A stretch of DNA of 44,329 nucleotides from CAYTZH01 sp964442285 (GTDB taxonomy: Bacteria; Myxococcota_A; UBA9160; JAFDET01), in NCBI GenBank assembly GCA_964442285.1, contig CAYTZH010000040.1, forward strand, positions 1-44,329, read 5' to 3'. This document shows positions 1 to 8,060 of the stretch, piece after piece (the first letter of the stretch is position 1; every line of letters starts with the position of its first letter). A model generated the notes under the pieces. That model did no database searches. It was not told where the DNA came from and saw only the letters and a list, made by a program, of their open reading frames with translations. The translations under genes were made by a program, and so were the position numbers.

Positions 1-2280
1 GAAGGGATCGGTGAGGTTGTCGTTGCCCATGCCGCGGGCGTAGAAGCTGCCCGTCTGCTCCCAGAAGCGATGCACGTCCGTGACCGGGGCCTCGCCCCGG
101 GGCAGACGCTCCACCATGACCGGCACCGGCGGGCCGGCCAGGGCCGCGCCCCGATCGCCTTTCGGCTCCGTGATGGGTCCGGGCTTCACCTCGCGGAGCT
201 CGTCGAAGCCGCGCTTCACCACCCGCAGGTTGTCCTCGACCACCCGGGCGCCTTTCGTGCCGAACTTGTGCTGGAGCTGGCTGCGGATGGCGTCGAGGAG
301 CCGGGCCTCGTCGAGGCCGGCCTGGGCCATGACCGGCGACGCCGCGAAGAAGGCGCCCTGGAAGGCGATCCCCTGCATGCGCAGCTGGAGGTCCGGGTCG
401 GTGGCCTCCTCCCGGGCGATCCGGAAGGCGTCCAGGTAGAAGAGGCGGATGTGCTTGTCGACGATGATCTTCTGGAAGGCGGGCGGGATCGACTCCCAGA
501 ACGCCTCCGGCGAGGACTGGTCGCCCTGCATCACGAAGACGCCGCCCTCCTTGAGGCCGGCGAGCGCGTTGGTGTGGTGGAAGACGTTCGGGTCCGGCGA
601 GAGCACCACGTCCACGTAGAAGTACTCGCAGTTGACCCGGATGGGCTCCGGCGCGGCCGACAGGTAGTAGGTGGTGGGCTGCCCCTTCTTCTCGGAGCCG
701 TACTTCGGATTGGCCTTGATGTGGTACCCGAGCAGGTCGAAGAGGGTCATGGCGAGGTTCTTGCCGGTGGTGATCGCCCCCCAGCCGCCGATGGAGTGGA
801 AGCGGACGGTGGTGGCGCCCTCGGGCATGAGGTTCGGGTTCTCGCTCCCGCGGAGCGCCAGCTGCTTCACGTTCGGATAGGCCGCCTCGATGGACTGCTG
901 GTGGATCTCCTGCTTGGGCGTCACCGCCTCGTCGCGCAGGAAGTCGATGGAGAGGTAGAAGAAGCGCTGCTGGCGGCCGTCGGGGAGCATGTTCTCGACG
1001 GCGGCCACGAGGCCCTCGGGCTGGAGGTCCCGGCTGCCCATGCCGAAGGAGCCGGAGTAGATCGGCGGGGCGTCGCCGAGCTGCCGGTAGACCTCGAGCT
1101 CCGGATGGGCCGGGCGGTCCGGGTCGCGTCCGTTCTCGAGACACTTGCTCACCACGGCCCGGATCTCGCGGGCGAGGGGCAGGTCCACGGCCAGCGGCTG
1201 GTCGAGGCGCTCCAGCACCGCCACGCCCTTCCTCCCGCGCAGGACCCGCGCGATGCGGTCCGCCGGGAAGGGCCGGAACATGACCACGTCCACCACGCCC
1301 ACGCGCAGGCCGCGGGTCTCCCGCAGGTAGTCCGCGACGGCCTCGGCGCTGGGGATGAGGCTTCCCTGGCCCACGATCAGGTACTCGGCGTCGTCGAGGC
1401 GGTAGCCGGAGACCCGCTCGTAGTGACGGCCCGTGAGCGCGCCGAACTCGGCGAAGGCCTGGTCGGCCAGCTCCTGGATGTGGTCGAAGAAGAACGGGCG
1501 CTGCGCCGCCACGCTCTGCATGTAGGCGTCCTGGTTCTGGACGACCCCGGCCATCACGGGGTTGTCCACGTCCCAGAGCAGGGGGATGCGCCGCCGGCGC
1601 TCGCCGTAGAGCAGGCGCTGGGCCGGCGTCGGCGTTTCGATCAGGTCGTCGGGCCGGCCCAGGTACTCGGCGATCAGCGCGCGCTCCGGCGCATTGACGG
1701 ACTCGATCAGGTGGGTGGTGAGGAAGCCGTCCTGGGCCACGGCGCCCGGATTCAGGGACAGCTCGGCGATGCGGTGGGCGATGATGTTCAGGTCGGCAGC
1801 GGCCTGGGCGTTCTTGGCGAAGACCTGGAAGAAGCCCGTGTCGTCGATGCAGTGGTAGTCATCGTGGCCGGCGTGCACGTTCAGGGTGGCCTTGGTCATG
1901 GCCCGGGCACCGATGTTGAGCACGTAGGTGAGCCGCTTGCCGACGGCCGCGTAGAGCGACTCGTGCATGTAGGCGATGCCCTGGCCCGACGAGAAGTTCG
2001 CGGCGCGCAGCCCCGTCATGGCCATGCCCGCCGTCACGGCGGCGGCGGCGTGCTCGCCCTCGGGCTCCACGAACAGCAGGGGGCGGTCCGAGACGTTGAG
2101 GTGGCCCGCGGCGGCGGCCTCGGCCCAGTACTCGCCCATCTGGGTGGAGGGCGTGATGGGGTAGGCGCCCGCGGCGTCGCTGGACTCGCGCTCGCACAGG
2201 ACCACGGCGGTGTTGCCGTCGAGGGCGGCGCGCACGCCGGGGTACTTGGGCGGGGTGCTGTCGTGCTTGCGTCCGAACAT
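1..2280 (-). CDS. 2-oxoacid (pyruvate-type):ferredoxin oxidoreductase, C-terminus beyond window
   Basis: The product is a TPP-dependent 2-oxoacid oxidoreductase that would decarboxylate a 2-oxoacid to acyl-CoA and pass electrons to ferredoxin. The minus frame opens with ATG at 2280 and is still open at base 1, giving 760 residues. The N-terminus has the alpha-domain motif AYPITPST followed by a conserved EGEHAAAA stretch (about residues 40-90). Domain II ends near GSFGMGSRDLQPE (about 410). A gamma-type domain follows with GGWGAITTGKNLA near residue 500. The alpha-then-gamma order fits single-chain PFOR (NifJ-like) enzymes, so the ferredoxin and TPP-pyrophosphate domains should lie before base 1. 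The gene lies 19 nt downstream of an RnfB-like ferredoxin gene on the same strand, which suggests coupling of 2-oxoacid oxidation to that ferredoxin. Substrate specificity cannot be read here. Confidence 0.88.
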   Translation of the reverse strand, partial: MFGRKHDSTPPKYPGVRAALDGNTAVVLCERESSDAAGAYPITPSTQMGEYWAEAAAAGHLNVSDRPLLFVEPEGEHAAAAVTAGMAMTGLRAANFSSGQGIAYMHESLYAAVGKRLTYVLNIGARAMTKATLNVHAGHDDYHCIDDTGFFQVFAKNAQAAADLNIIAHRIAELSLNPGAVAQDGFLTTHLIESVNAPERALIAEYLGRPDDLIETPTPAQRLLYGERRRRIPLLWDVDNPVMAGVVQNQDAYMQSVAAQRPFFFDHIQELADQAFAEFGALTGRHYERVSGYRLDDAEYLIVGQGSLIPSAEAVADYLRETRGLRVGVVDVVMFRPFPADRIARVLRGRKGVAVLERLDQPLAVDLPLAREIRAVVSKCLENGRDPDRPAHPELEVYRQLGDAPPIYSGSFGMGSRDLQPEGLVAAVENMLPDGRQQRFFYLSIDFLRDEAVTPKQEIHQQSIEAAYPNVKQLALRGSENPNLMPEGATTVRFHSIGGWGAITTGKNLAMTLFDLLGYHIKANPKYGSEKKGQPTTYYLSAAPEPIRVNCEYFYVDVVLSPDPNVFHHTNALAGLKEGGVFVMQGDQSSPEAFWESIPPAFQKIIVDKHIRLFYLDAFRIAREEATDPDLQLRMQGIAFQGAFFAASPVMAQAGLDEARLLDAIRSQLQHKFGTKGARVVEDNLRVVKRGFDELREVKPGPITEPKGDRGAALAGPPVPVMVERLPRGEAPVTDVHRFWEQTGSFYARGMGNDNLTDPF

Positions 2281-2299
2281 CGGGTTGGCGGAGCCTCCA

Positions 2300-3166
2300 T
2301 CAGGTGGGCGACGCGGGCAGGGCGCTCTTGCGGATGACCTTGTGGGCTTCGGCGCCCTTGACGGGGCCGAGGTCCGGATCGAGCCAGACGATGGCCCCGG
2401 TGGGGCAACGCTGGATGGGAACGCGGGTCTGGTGGTCGCGGCCGTAGTCCACGACCGGCAGGTTGTCCTGCATGGAGATCAGGCCGGGTGCGTCCATGGC
2501 GCAGCGGCCGCAGGCCGTGCAGGCGACCTCGCAGTCCCGGGTCAGGGCGTCGCCGGCCTCGAGGGAGCGGCAGGCGACCCAGAGTCGATGGCTCACGGGG
2601 TGCAGCGAGAAGAGGTCCTTCGGGCAGGCCGTCACGCAGTCGCCACAGGCGGTGCAGCGGTCCTCGTCGACCACGGGAAGGTCGTGGTCGTCCATGTGGA
2701 TGGCCTCGAAGTCACAGGCCTCGGCGCAGTCGGCGAAGCCGAGGCAGCCCCAGAAGCAGCTCTTGCCGCCACCGGCCACGAGGGCTGCGGCGCCGCAGGT
2801 GGGCAGGCCGTCGTAGTGGGCGCGGAACCGCGCCACGTTCGACCCGCCGGCGCAGGCGAGTCGGGCGACGACCTTCTCCTGGGCCCCCACGTCCACGCCC
2901 AGGAAGGCCGCGATCGCCGCGCGGTCGGACTCGCCGCCCACGGTGCAGCGCCCGGGGAGCGTGTCGCCGCGCACCAGCGCTTCCGCGAAGGGGCGGCAGC
3001 CCGGGAAGCCGCAGGCGCCGCAGTTGGCGTGGGGCAGCATCTCCTCCACGACGTCGATGCGCGGATCCTCCTCGACCCGGAGCCGGCGATGGGCCCAGAC
3101 GAGGAGCGACGCCAGCAGCAGGGTGAGACCGCCGAGGGCCCCGACCGAGGTGAGTACCACCCCCAT
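2300..3166 (-). CDS. rnfB: RnfB-like membrane-anchored polyferredoxin
   Basis: This 288-residue iron-sulfur protein resembles the B subunit of Rnf complexes. It has an N-terminal hydrophobic anchor (about residues 5-25). A 4Fe-4S box NCGACGFPGC with a fourth Cys 17 residues later is the RnfB signature. Downstream lie two ferredoxin clusters, CTACGDCVTACPKD and CTACGRC, and a late RCPTGAI. The start ATG overlaps the stop of the upstream apbE gene (TGATG), so the two are translationally coupled. The 2-oxoacid oxidoreductase follows after 19 nt. No rnfA, C, D, E or G is in the window, so it may act as a stand-alone membrane ferredoxin hub rather than as part of a full Na+/H+-pumping complex; the missing subunits could also lie elsewhere. 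Confidence 0.87.
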   Translation of the reverse strand: MGVVLTSVGALGGLTLLLASLLVWAHRRLRVEEDPRIDVVEEMLPHANCGACGFPGCRPFAEALVRGDTLPGRCTVGGESDRAAIAAFLGVDVGAQEKVVARLACAGGSNVARFRAHYDGLPTCGAAALVAGGGKSCFWGCLGFADCAEACDFEAIHMDDHDLPVVDEDRCTACGDCVTACPKDLFSLHPVSHRLWVACRSLEAGDALTRDCEVACTACGRCAMDAPGLISMQDNLPVVDYGRDHQTRVPIQRCPTGAIVWLDPDLGPVKGAEAHKVIRKSALPASPT

Positions 3167-4203
3167 CAGCCGACCGCGAAGCCCGAGGTGCGGACCACGT
3201 CCAACCCCTTGGTGACCAGGTAGCCCTCGCACCCGGGCAGGTCTTCGAGCAGGGCCCGGCCGCGCCGCGGTCCGAGGACGAGGGTGAGCGTAGCAAGGGC
3301 GTCGGCGGTGGCGGCGTCGGGGGCGGTGACCGTGGCGCTGCACAGCTCCGGCGCGGAGCGGCCGGTGCGCGGATCCAGCACGTGGTGCTGGGCCCGATCC
3401 GGGGAGAAGGGCTGCATGTAGTCGCCCGACGTGGCCACGGCCCGATCCCGCGCGTCGAAGCGGGCGTGGAGCCGCAGCGTCCTGCGCGGGTCGCGGATCC
3501 CGATCCGCCAGGGCGTGCCGTCGCCCTTGCCGCCGGCCGCGACGAGATCCCCGCCGGCCTCGACGAAGACGTTCGCGAAGCCGCGCTCGCGCAGGGCGTC
3601 GACGCCGCGGTCGACCACGTAGCCCTTGGCGACACCGTCCAGGGTGATCCGCAGATCGGCGCGGGCCAGCCGCACGCGGCGACCCTCGATGCGGATCGCG
3701 CGGCCGTCGACCCGGTCCAGGGCGCGCTCGACGGCGGCGGCAGGGGGCAGGCCGGCCGGGTCCAGGCGGTGCGCGCGGTAGACGTCCAGCACCGGCTGCA
3801 CCGTCACGTCGAAGGCGCCTTCGCCGAGGCGGTGGACGCGGTCGGCCAGGCGGAGGACGTCGAGCAGCGCCTCCGAGGGCGCCTCCAGCCGGCCTCGCCG
3901 ATTCAGGCGGCCCACCTCGCTGTCCGGGCGGTAGCGACTGAGCTGCGCCTCGAGGCCGGCCATGCGGGCCAGCGCCGCGTCGGCGGCGGCTGCCGCGGCC
4001 TCCCGGTCGTCCCCCAGGACCCGCAGGTGCACGCGGGTCCCCATGAGCGCCTGCGCGCGCTCCACCGGAGCCAGGCCGGATCCGGTGCGAAGCCGCCAGG
4101 CGCCGACGGCCGTCCCGGCCGAGGCGACGGCCAGGATCCGCAGGGCGTTTCGTCGCGTCAGCCCCGGGCTCGGCGCTGCGCGCTGCTGTTGGTTCTGCTT
4201 CAA
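3166..4203 (-). CDS. apbE: FAD:protein FMN transferase (ApbE family), Tat-type leader
   Basis: ApbE enzymes covalently attach FMN from FAD to Thr/Ser in target proteins, including Rnf and Nqr flavosubunits. The 345-residue product has family motifs MGTRVHLRV, TLDGVAKGYVVDR, VEAGGDL and the late SATVTAPDAATADALAT. The N-terminus carries an RR-containing leader (TRRNALRI followed by a hydrophobic stretch) that looks like a Tat signal, fitting periplasmic action. I chose TTG at 4203 because a G-rich Shine-Dalgarno lies about 8 nt upstream; an in-frame ATG at 4269 would add 22 residues unlike a leader. Position next to rnfB is the usual functional pairing, although no flavin-accepting subunit is visible here. 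Confidence 0.87.
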   Translation of the reverse strand: MKQNQQQRAAPSPGLTRRNALRILAVASAGTAVGAWRLRTGSGLAPVERAQALMGTRVHLRVLGDDREAAAAAADAALARMAGLEAQLSRYRPDSEVGRLNRRGRLEAPSEALLDVLRLADRVHRLGEGAFDVTVQPVLDVYRAHRLDPAGLPPAAAVERALDRVDGRAIRIEGRRVRLARADLRITLDGVAKGYVVDRGVDALRERGFANVFVEAGGDLVAAGGKGDGTPWRIGIRDPRRTLRLHARFDARDRAVATSGDYMQPFSPDRAQHHVLDPRTGRSAPELCSATVTAPDAATADALATLTLVLGPRRGRALLEDLPGCEGYLVTKGLDVVRTSGFAVG

Positions 4204-4432
4204 CGCCGTGGCTCCCCCCGAGCCGGGGCCGCACTCGGGCCGGCTTCCGGTATACCGTTCCAGAAGCATCTCCTATGCCAGCTGGCCGACAGTTTCGCGC
4301 CGCTTCGCGTCCCTTTATGAGACTGATTGGCGCGGATTGCTTCAATGGGACACAGGTCGCCCGCCCCGGCTGCGCGGCCGCCGGGTACGGCGGATAGCTT
4401 CCCCCGCCGGGGACCGCTGATACCTTCCCGGG
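4204..4432. promoter_or_regulatory. Divergent intergenic region, apbE / MMPL gene
   Basis: These 229 bp separate two divergent transcription units and should hold both promoters. I see no convincing -35/-10 pair, riboswitch or strong inverted repeat. The part around 4260-4350 is less GC-rich than its flanks, as expected for promoter DNA. Confidence 0.4.
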
Positions 4433-6844
4433 ATGCGTACGCTCGCCGCGGCGTCGCTGCGCCGGCCGGCGACGACCCTCGCGCTGCTGATCGCGGTCAC
4501 GGCGGGCCTGGCGGCCGGGCTCCCCCGTCTGCGGACCGAGGTCGGCTACCGCGCCTTCCTGGGACCCGACCACCCCGCCATCGCCCGCCTGGACGCCTTC
4601 GCCGCCCGCTTCGGCGGAGGGCTGCCCTTCGCGGCGGTCTGGAGCTGCGCGGAGTCCGCCGGCTGCGATCGGGCCCTCGACGCGCGCTCGCTGGCGATGG
4701 CCCACGCCGTGGCGAGCGCCATGGCCGCGGTGCCCGGCGTGGCCCACGTGGACGGTCCCGCGACCAGCCCGCTGCTGGTGGTGCCCGCCTTCGGACTCCC
4801 GGAGACCCGGCGCCTGGCGGCCGACGGACGCCCCGCGGCCGACCTGCCGACGCTCGCCGCGGCGGCCCGCGAGGATCCCACCTGGGTGGGCCAGCTCGTC
4901 TCGGCCGACGGCCTGGCCGCCGCGATCGTCGTGCAGCTCGCCACGAGTAGCGGCGAGGAGGGGGCCCGTGCGGTCGCGGCCCTGCGCGCGGCGCTCGCGC
5001 CCCACGAGGCCGCGGGCTTCGCGTTCCACCTGGTGGGCGGCCCGGTGGAGTTCGTCGTGGCGGGTGCGGAGCTCGAGCGCAGCACGGCCCGCATGGTCCC
5101 CGCCATGGTGGGCCTGGTGGGTCTGGTGCTGCTCCTGCTGTTCCGGGCGCCGGCCCCCGCGCTGGCGACGCTCGCGAGTGTGGGACTCACGGTGGTCTGG
5201 ACGCTGGGCTTCCTCGGCTGGCTGGGCTGGCCCCAGAACAGCCTCACCCAGGTCCTGCCGCCGCTGGTGCTGGTGATCGGGGTCTGCGATGCCATCCACC
5301 TGCTCGCCGCCTACGCCAGCCGATTGCCGCGGGAGGTGCCGGCGGGCGGGAGCGCCCGGGCGCGGGCGATGGAGGAGGCGGCGGGGGTCGTGGGCCCGCC
5401 GTGCCTGCTCACGACACTCACCACGGCCGTGGGCTTCCTCTCCTTCCAGACGAGCGAGCTGGCGAGCTTCGCGCGCTTCGGCGCCGTCGCGGCCTTCGCC
5501 GTGACCGCCGCCCTGCTCGTGTGCTTCACGCTGCTGCCCCTCCTGGCGGTGCGGCTGCCGTCGCGCTGGCTGGCCACGGATCCGAGCGGCGAGGTGTGGC
5601 TGCGACAGGTCGGCGCCCTGGTGGAGCTCGGACGGCGCCGGGCGACGGCCGTGATCGCGACCGCGGCCGTCGCGGGCGTGCTGGGCCTGCTCGGCATGGC
5701 CCGACTGGAGGTCGATGCGCGCTTCGAGGACCTCTATGGCGAGGAGAGCCAGGTCGTCCGCTGGGTGCGGTCGGCCGCCGCCTTCCTGCGCGAGGCCGAG
5801 ACCCTGGAGATCGGCCTCGCCCTGCCCGACGGCGTCCGGGCGTCGGACCCGGTCGCCCTTGAGGCCGTGGCCCGGGTGGAGGCCCTGGCGTCGCGCCCGG
5901 GGCTCGGGCGCGCGCTCTCGGTCCGCACGCCGCTGGACGCCCTGCATCGCGCGCTGCACGGGGCGCCGCTGGCGACGCAGGCGTCGGACCTCGATCCCGA
6001 GCGCACGGCGTCGCTCCTGCGCCTGATCCGGCGGGAGGCGCCGGCCTTCGTCGCCCAGTTCGTCGACCGCGAGGGCGACGGCCTGCGGGTGTCGCTCCAG
6101 GCCGGCAAGGTGCCCCAACGGGCGCTGCGAGACCTCCTCGCCGACGTGGACGCGCACCTCCGGGCCGTGCTCCCGGCGGGCTACGGCGCGACCGTGACCG
6201 GCCCCCTGGCGACCGTCGCCGAGATGATCGACGCCATCCGGCGCACCCAGCTCGCGAGCTTCGCCGTGGCGGCGGGCCTGATCCTCATCCTGATCGGCCT
6301 GGCGTTCCGGTCGGCGCCCCTCGCGGTGATGGCGCTGGTCCCGACGGCGCTGCCCGTGGTGGTCACCCTGGGTGCCATGGGCTGGCTGGGCCTCGCCCTC
6401 GACGTGGGCAGTGCCATGGTCGCGGCCGTGGTCCTGGGGCTGGCGGTGGACGACGCCATCCACCTCCTCGACGCCTATCGCCGCGGTCGCGGGCGGGGCG
6501 AGCCGCCGGAGGCGGCGATGGCCGCGGCGGTGCGAAGCGTCGGCCGGGCGCTGGTGACCACCTCGCTCGCGCTGGCGGTCGGCTTCAGCGCGCTGGCGCT
6601 GGCGCCCTGGAAGAGCGTCGCGAGCTTCGGCAGCGTGTCCGCCATCGCCATCCTGGGCGCCCTGATCTCCGACCTGCTGGTGCTGCCGGCCCTGGTGTTC
6701 CGGCTGCGGGCGGTTCCGCCGCCGCGCGCGGACGCGTCCGACTCGGCGGCCGAGAGCGATCCGCGCACCGTGAAACGCACGTCCACGACCTTGTCGACCG
6801 AGAGGAGGAAGTTGCTCGGATCCGGCAGGCCCCACTCCACGTAG
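4433..6844 (+). CDS. MMPL/RND-superfamily transporter
   Basis: The 803-residue protein has the two-fold RND/MMPL layout. A first transmembrane segment (about 12-30) is followed by a soluble porter domain to about 215 and a membrane bundle (about 220-380). A second single span near 405-425, a second soluble domain and a C-terminal bundle (about 605-760) complete it. Matched repeats GVCDAIHLLAAY (first half) and LAVDDAIHLLDAY (second half) mark the internal duplication. Such proteins export lipids, hopanoids or hydrophobic compounds to the outer envelope; the cargo is not determinable. The last ~40 residues (DPRTVKRTS onward) are antisense to yceI, and the conserved part appears to end near 6725. 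It stands alone on the plus strand with a weak ribosome-binding site. Confidence 0.82.
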   Translation: MRTLAAASLRRPATTLALLIAVTAGLAAGLPRLRTEVGYRAFLGPDHPAIARLDAFAARFGGGLPFAAVWSCAESAGCDRALDARSLAMAHAVASAMAAVPGVAHVDGPATSPLLVVPAFGLPETRRLAADGRPAADLPTLAAAAREDPTWVGQLVSADGLAAAIVVQLATSSGEEGARAVAALRAALAPHEAAGFAFHLVGGPVEFVVAGAELERSTARMVPAMVGLVGLVLLLLFRAPAPALATLASVGLTVVWTLGFLGWLGWPQNSLTQVLPPLVLVIGVCDAIHLLAAYASRLPREVPAGGSARARAMEEAAGVVGPPCLLTTLTTAVGFLSFQTSELASFARFGAVAAFAVTAALLVCFTLLPLLAVRLPSRWLATDPSGEVWLRQVGALVELGRRRATAVIATAAVAGVLGLLGMARLEVDARFEDLYGEESQVVRWVRSAAAFLREAETLEIGLALPDGVRASDPVALEAVARVEALASRPGLGRALSVRTPLDALHRALHGAPLATQASDLDPERTASLLRLIRREAPAFVAQFVDREGDGLRVSLQAGKVPQRALRDLLADVDAHLRAVLPAGYGATVTGPLATVAEMIDAIRRTQLASFAVAAGLILILIGLAFRSAPLAVMALVPTALPVVVTLGAMGWLGLALDVGSAMVAAVVLGLAVDDAIHLLDAYRRGRGRGEPPEAAMAAAVRSVGRALVTTSLALAVGFSALALAPWKSVASFGSVSAIAILGALISDLLVLPALVFRLRAVPPPRADASDSAAESDPRTVKRTSTTLSTERRKLLGSGRPHST

Positions 6845-7311
6845 GGCACGGAGAAGCGGCCGCGCACCTCGCCGCGATCCGCCGCGGTGCGCTCGGCCCG
6901 GAAGGGGATCGCCACCGCATGGGCCTCGCCGCGCACCACGAGCGAGCCGTGCAGAACGCCCTCGATCGCGTCCGGCGACCGCGCCGCCACCCGGATCCGA
7001 CGCGCGCGCAGACGCATCCGGGGGTGGGCCTCGCTGGCCAGCACGTCCCGATGCAGGTTGCGATCGCGGGTGGCGTTGCCGGTCTGCCCGCTCCGGGCGT
7101 CGACGACCACCTCGCCCGCGGCCTCGCCGGTGTCGGGATCGAAGCCCAGCCGGCCGCCCTCGAGGCGGAAGCTTCCGCGCACCGTGTGGAGGGTCGCGCC
7201 GAGCTCGAAGCGCAGCTCGCTGGCCTCCGGCTCCAGCTCGAAGACCCAGGGCTCGGCGAGCGCCGGGGTGGCCAGAGCCAGGCCGATCGCCACGAGGGCT
7301 GCGCGGGTCAC
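6475..7311 (-). CDS. YceI-family periplasmic lipocalin-like protein with C-terminal extension
   Basis: YceI proteins are small secreted beta-barrels that bind polyprenyl-type lipids. This product has an N-terminal signal peptide (cleavage likely after ATPALA) and the family pattern: FELEPEASELRFELGATLHTVRG, a charged RDRNLHRDVL segment with SEAHPRMRL, and the barrel end FLLSVDKVVDVRFTVRG. GTG at 7311 overlaps the stop of the upstream methyltransferase (GTGA). The family usually runs about 190 residues; here the frame continues for about 90 further Ser/Arg/Ala-rich residues wholly antisense to the convergent MMPL gene. That tail is probably not conserved; a frameshift near 6740 could restore a normal end. 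Confidence 0.78.
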   Translation of the reverse strand: MTRAALVAIGLALATPALAEPWVFELEPEASELRFELGATLHTVRGSFRLEGGRLGFDPDTGEAAGEVVVDARSGQTGNATRDRNLHRDVLASEAHPRMRLRARRIRVAARSPDAIEGVLHGSLVVRGEAHAVAIPFRAERTAADRGEVRGRFSVPYVEWGLPDPSNFLLSVDKVVDVRFTVRGSLSAAESDASARGGGTARSRNTRAGSTSRSEIRAPRMAMADTLPKLATLFQGASASALKPTASASEVVTSARPTLRTAAAIAASGGSPRPRPRR

Positions 7312-8060
7312 GGCCGGCGACAGAAGTGGATTGCCTCGCGCTTCAGGCCGTGGCGGAGACAGCGCTCCTTGCCCACGGCGCGATCGAAGCGCTCCAGGGA
7401 GACCTCGAAGCCGGCGGCGCGCAGGCGTTCGGCGTAGTCGGGTCCGTACTGGCGCAGGTGGTCGGACTGTCCGAACAGGTGCTCCCGCTCGCGGGGCGTC
7501 GAGGTGGGCGGCGCCTCGAGGGTCTGCTCGAGGGCCGACCGGATGGGCACCTGCAGGATCGCCCAGCCGCCGGGCCGCAGCACCCGGCACAGCTCGGCCA
7601 TGGCGCGTCGATCGTCCGGCACGTGCTCCAGGACGTGGTTGCACAGCAGCGCGTCGAAGCTGGCGTCGGCGAGGGGGATGCGGCGGATGTCGCAGCGGAG
7701 CGCGGCGCGGCCGGGGCTGAGATCCGCGCTGACGTAGTGGAGCCCCGGCCGGGCGGAGAGGTGGCGGCGGAAGACGGCCTCGGGAGCGAAGTGGAGCAGG
7801 CGCTGGGGCCGCTCGAAGAGGTCGGTGCGCTCCCGGAGGAAGAGCCAGAGGAGCCGGTGGCGCTCCATGGCCCCGCAGGCGGGACAGCGGGCATCGCGGC
7901 GCCGCGCATACGGTGCGAAGCGGCGGAAGCGACCGCCGCAGCAGGGACACTCTACAGCGTCGCCCCGGTAGAGGTGTCCTTCCAGGCGACGCCGCAGCGC
8001 CCCCGCGCCCACCCGATCGCCCAGGCGCTCGGCAAGGTCGCTGAGTCCCGGTCGGCTCAT
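7308..8060 (-). CDS. SAM-dependent class I methyltransferase with N-terminal zinc-ribbon-like module
   Basis: This is a 250-residue methyltransferase. An N-terminal CPCCGGRF...CPACG four-cysteine module (about 35-70) looks like a zinc ribbon. The Rossmann methyltransferase part follows, with LHFAPE, a YVSADLSPG acidic loop, LCNHVLEHVPDDRRAM and VLRPGGWAILQVP, which match the Methyltransf_11 pattern. The start ATG overlaps the stop of the upstream membrane TPR gene (ATGA) and its own stop overlaps yceI (GTGA), so three genes form a tight operon. The link to a polysaccharide-ligase-like membrane protein suggests a surface glycan or lipid substrate; that is inference. Confidence 0.82.
   Translation of the reverse strand: MSRPGLSDLAERLGDRVGAGALRRRLEGHLYRGDAVECPCCGGRFRRFAPYARRRDARCPACGAMERHRLLWLFLRERTDLFERPQRLLHFAPEAVFRRHLSARPGLHYVSADLSPGRAALRCDIRRIPLADASFDALLCNHVLEHVPDDRRAMAELCRVLRPGGWAILQVPIRSALEQTLEAPPTSTPREREHLFGQSDHLRQYGPDYAERLRAAGFEVSLERFDRAVGKERCLRHGLKREAIHFCRRP

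Noticed and set aside
70..2337. Long plus-strand open frame opposite the 2-oxoacid oxidoreductase
   Set aside because: The composition is Arg/Gly/Val/His-rich with no family motifs, while the opposite strand encodes a clear TPP enzyme. It is a high-GC shadow frame.
3167..6835. Long minus-strand open frame running upstream from the RnfB gene
   Set aside because: Only the part from ATG 3166 is real. The rest is antisense to apbE-region sequence and the MMPL gene and is low-complexity.
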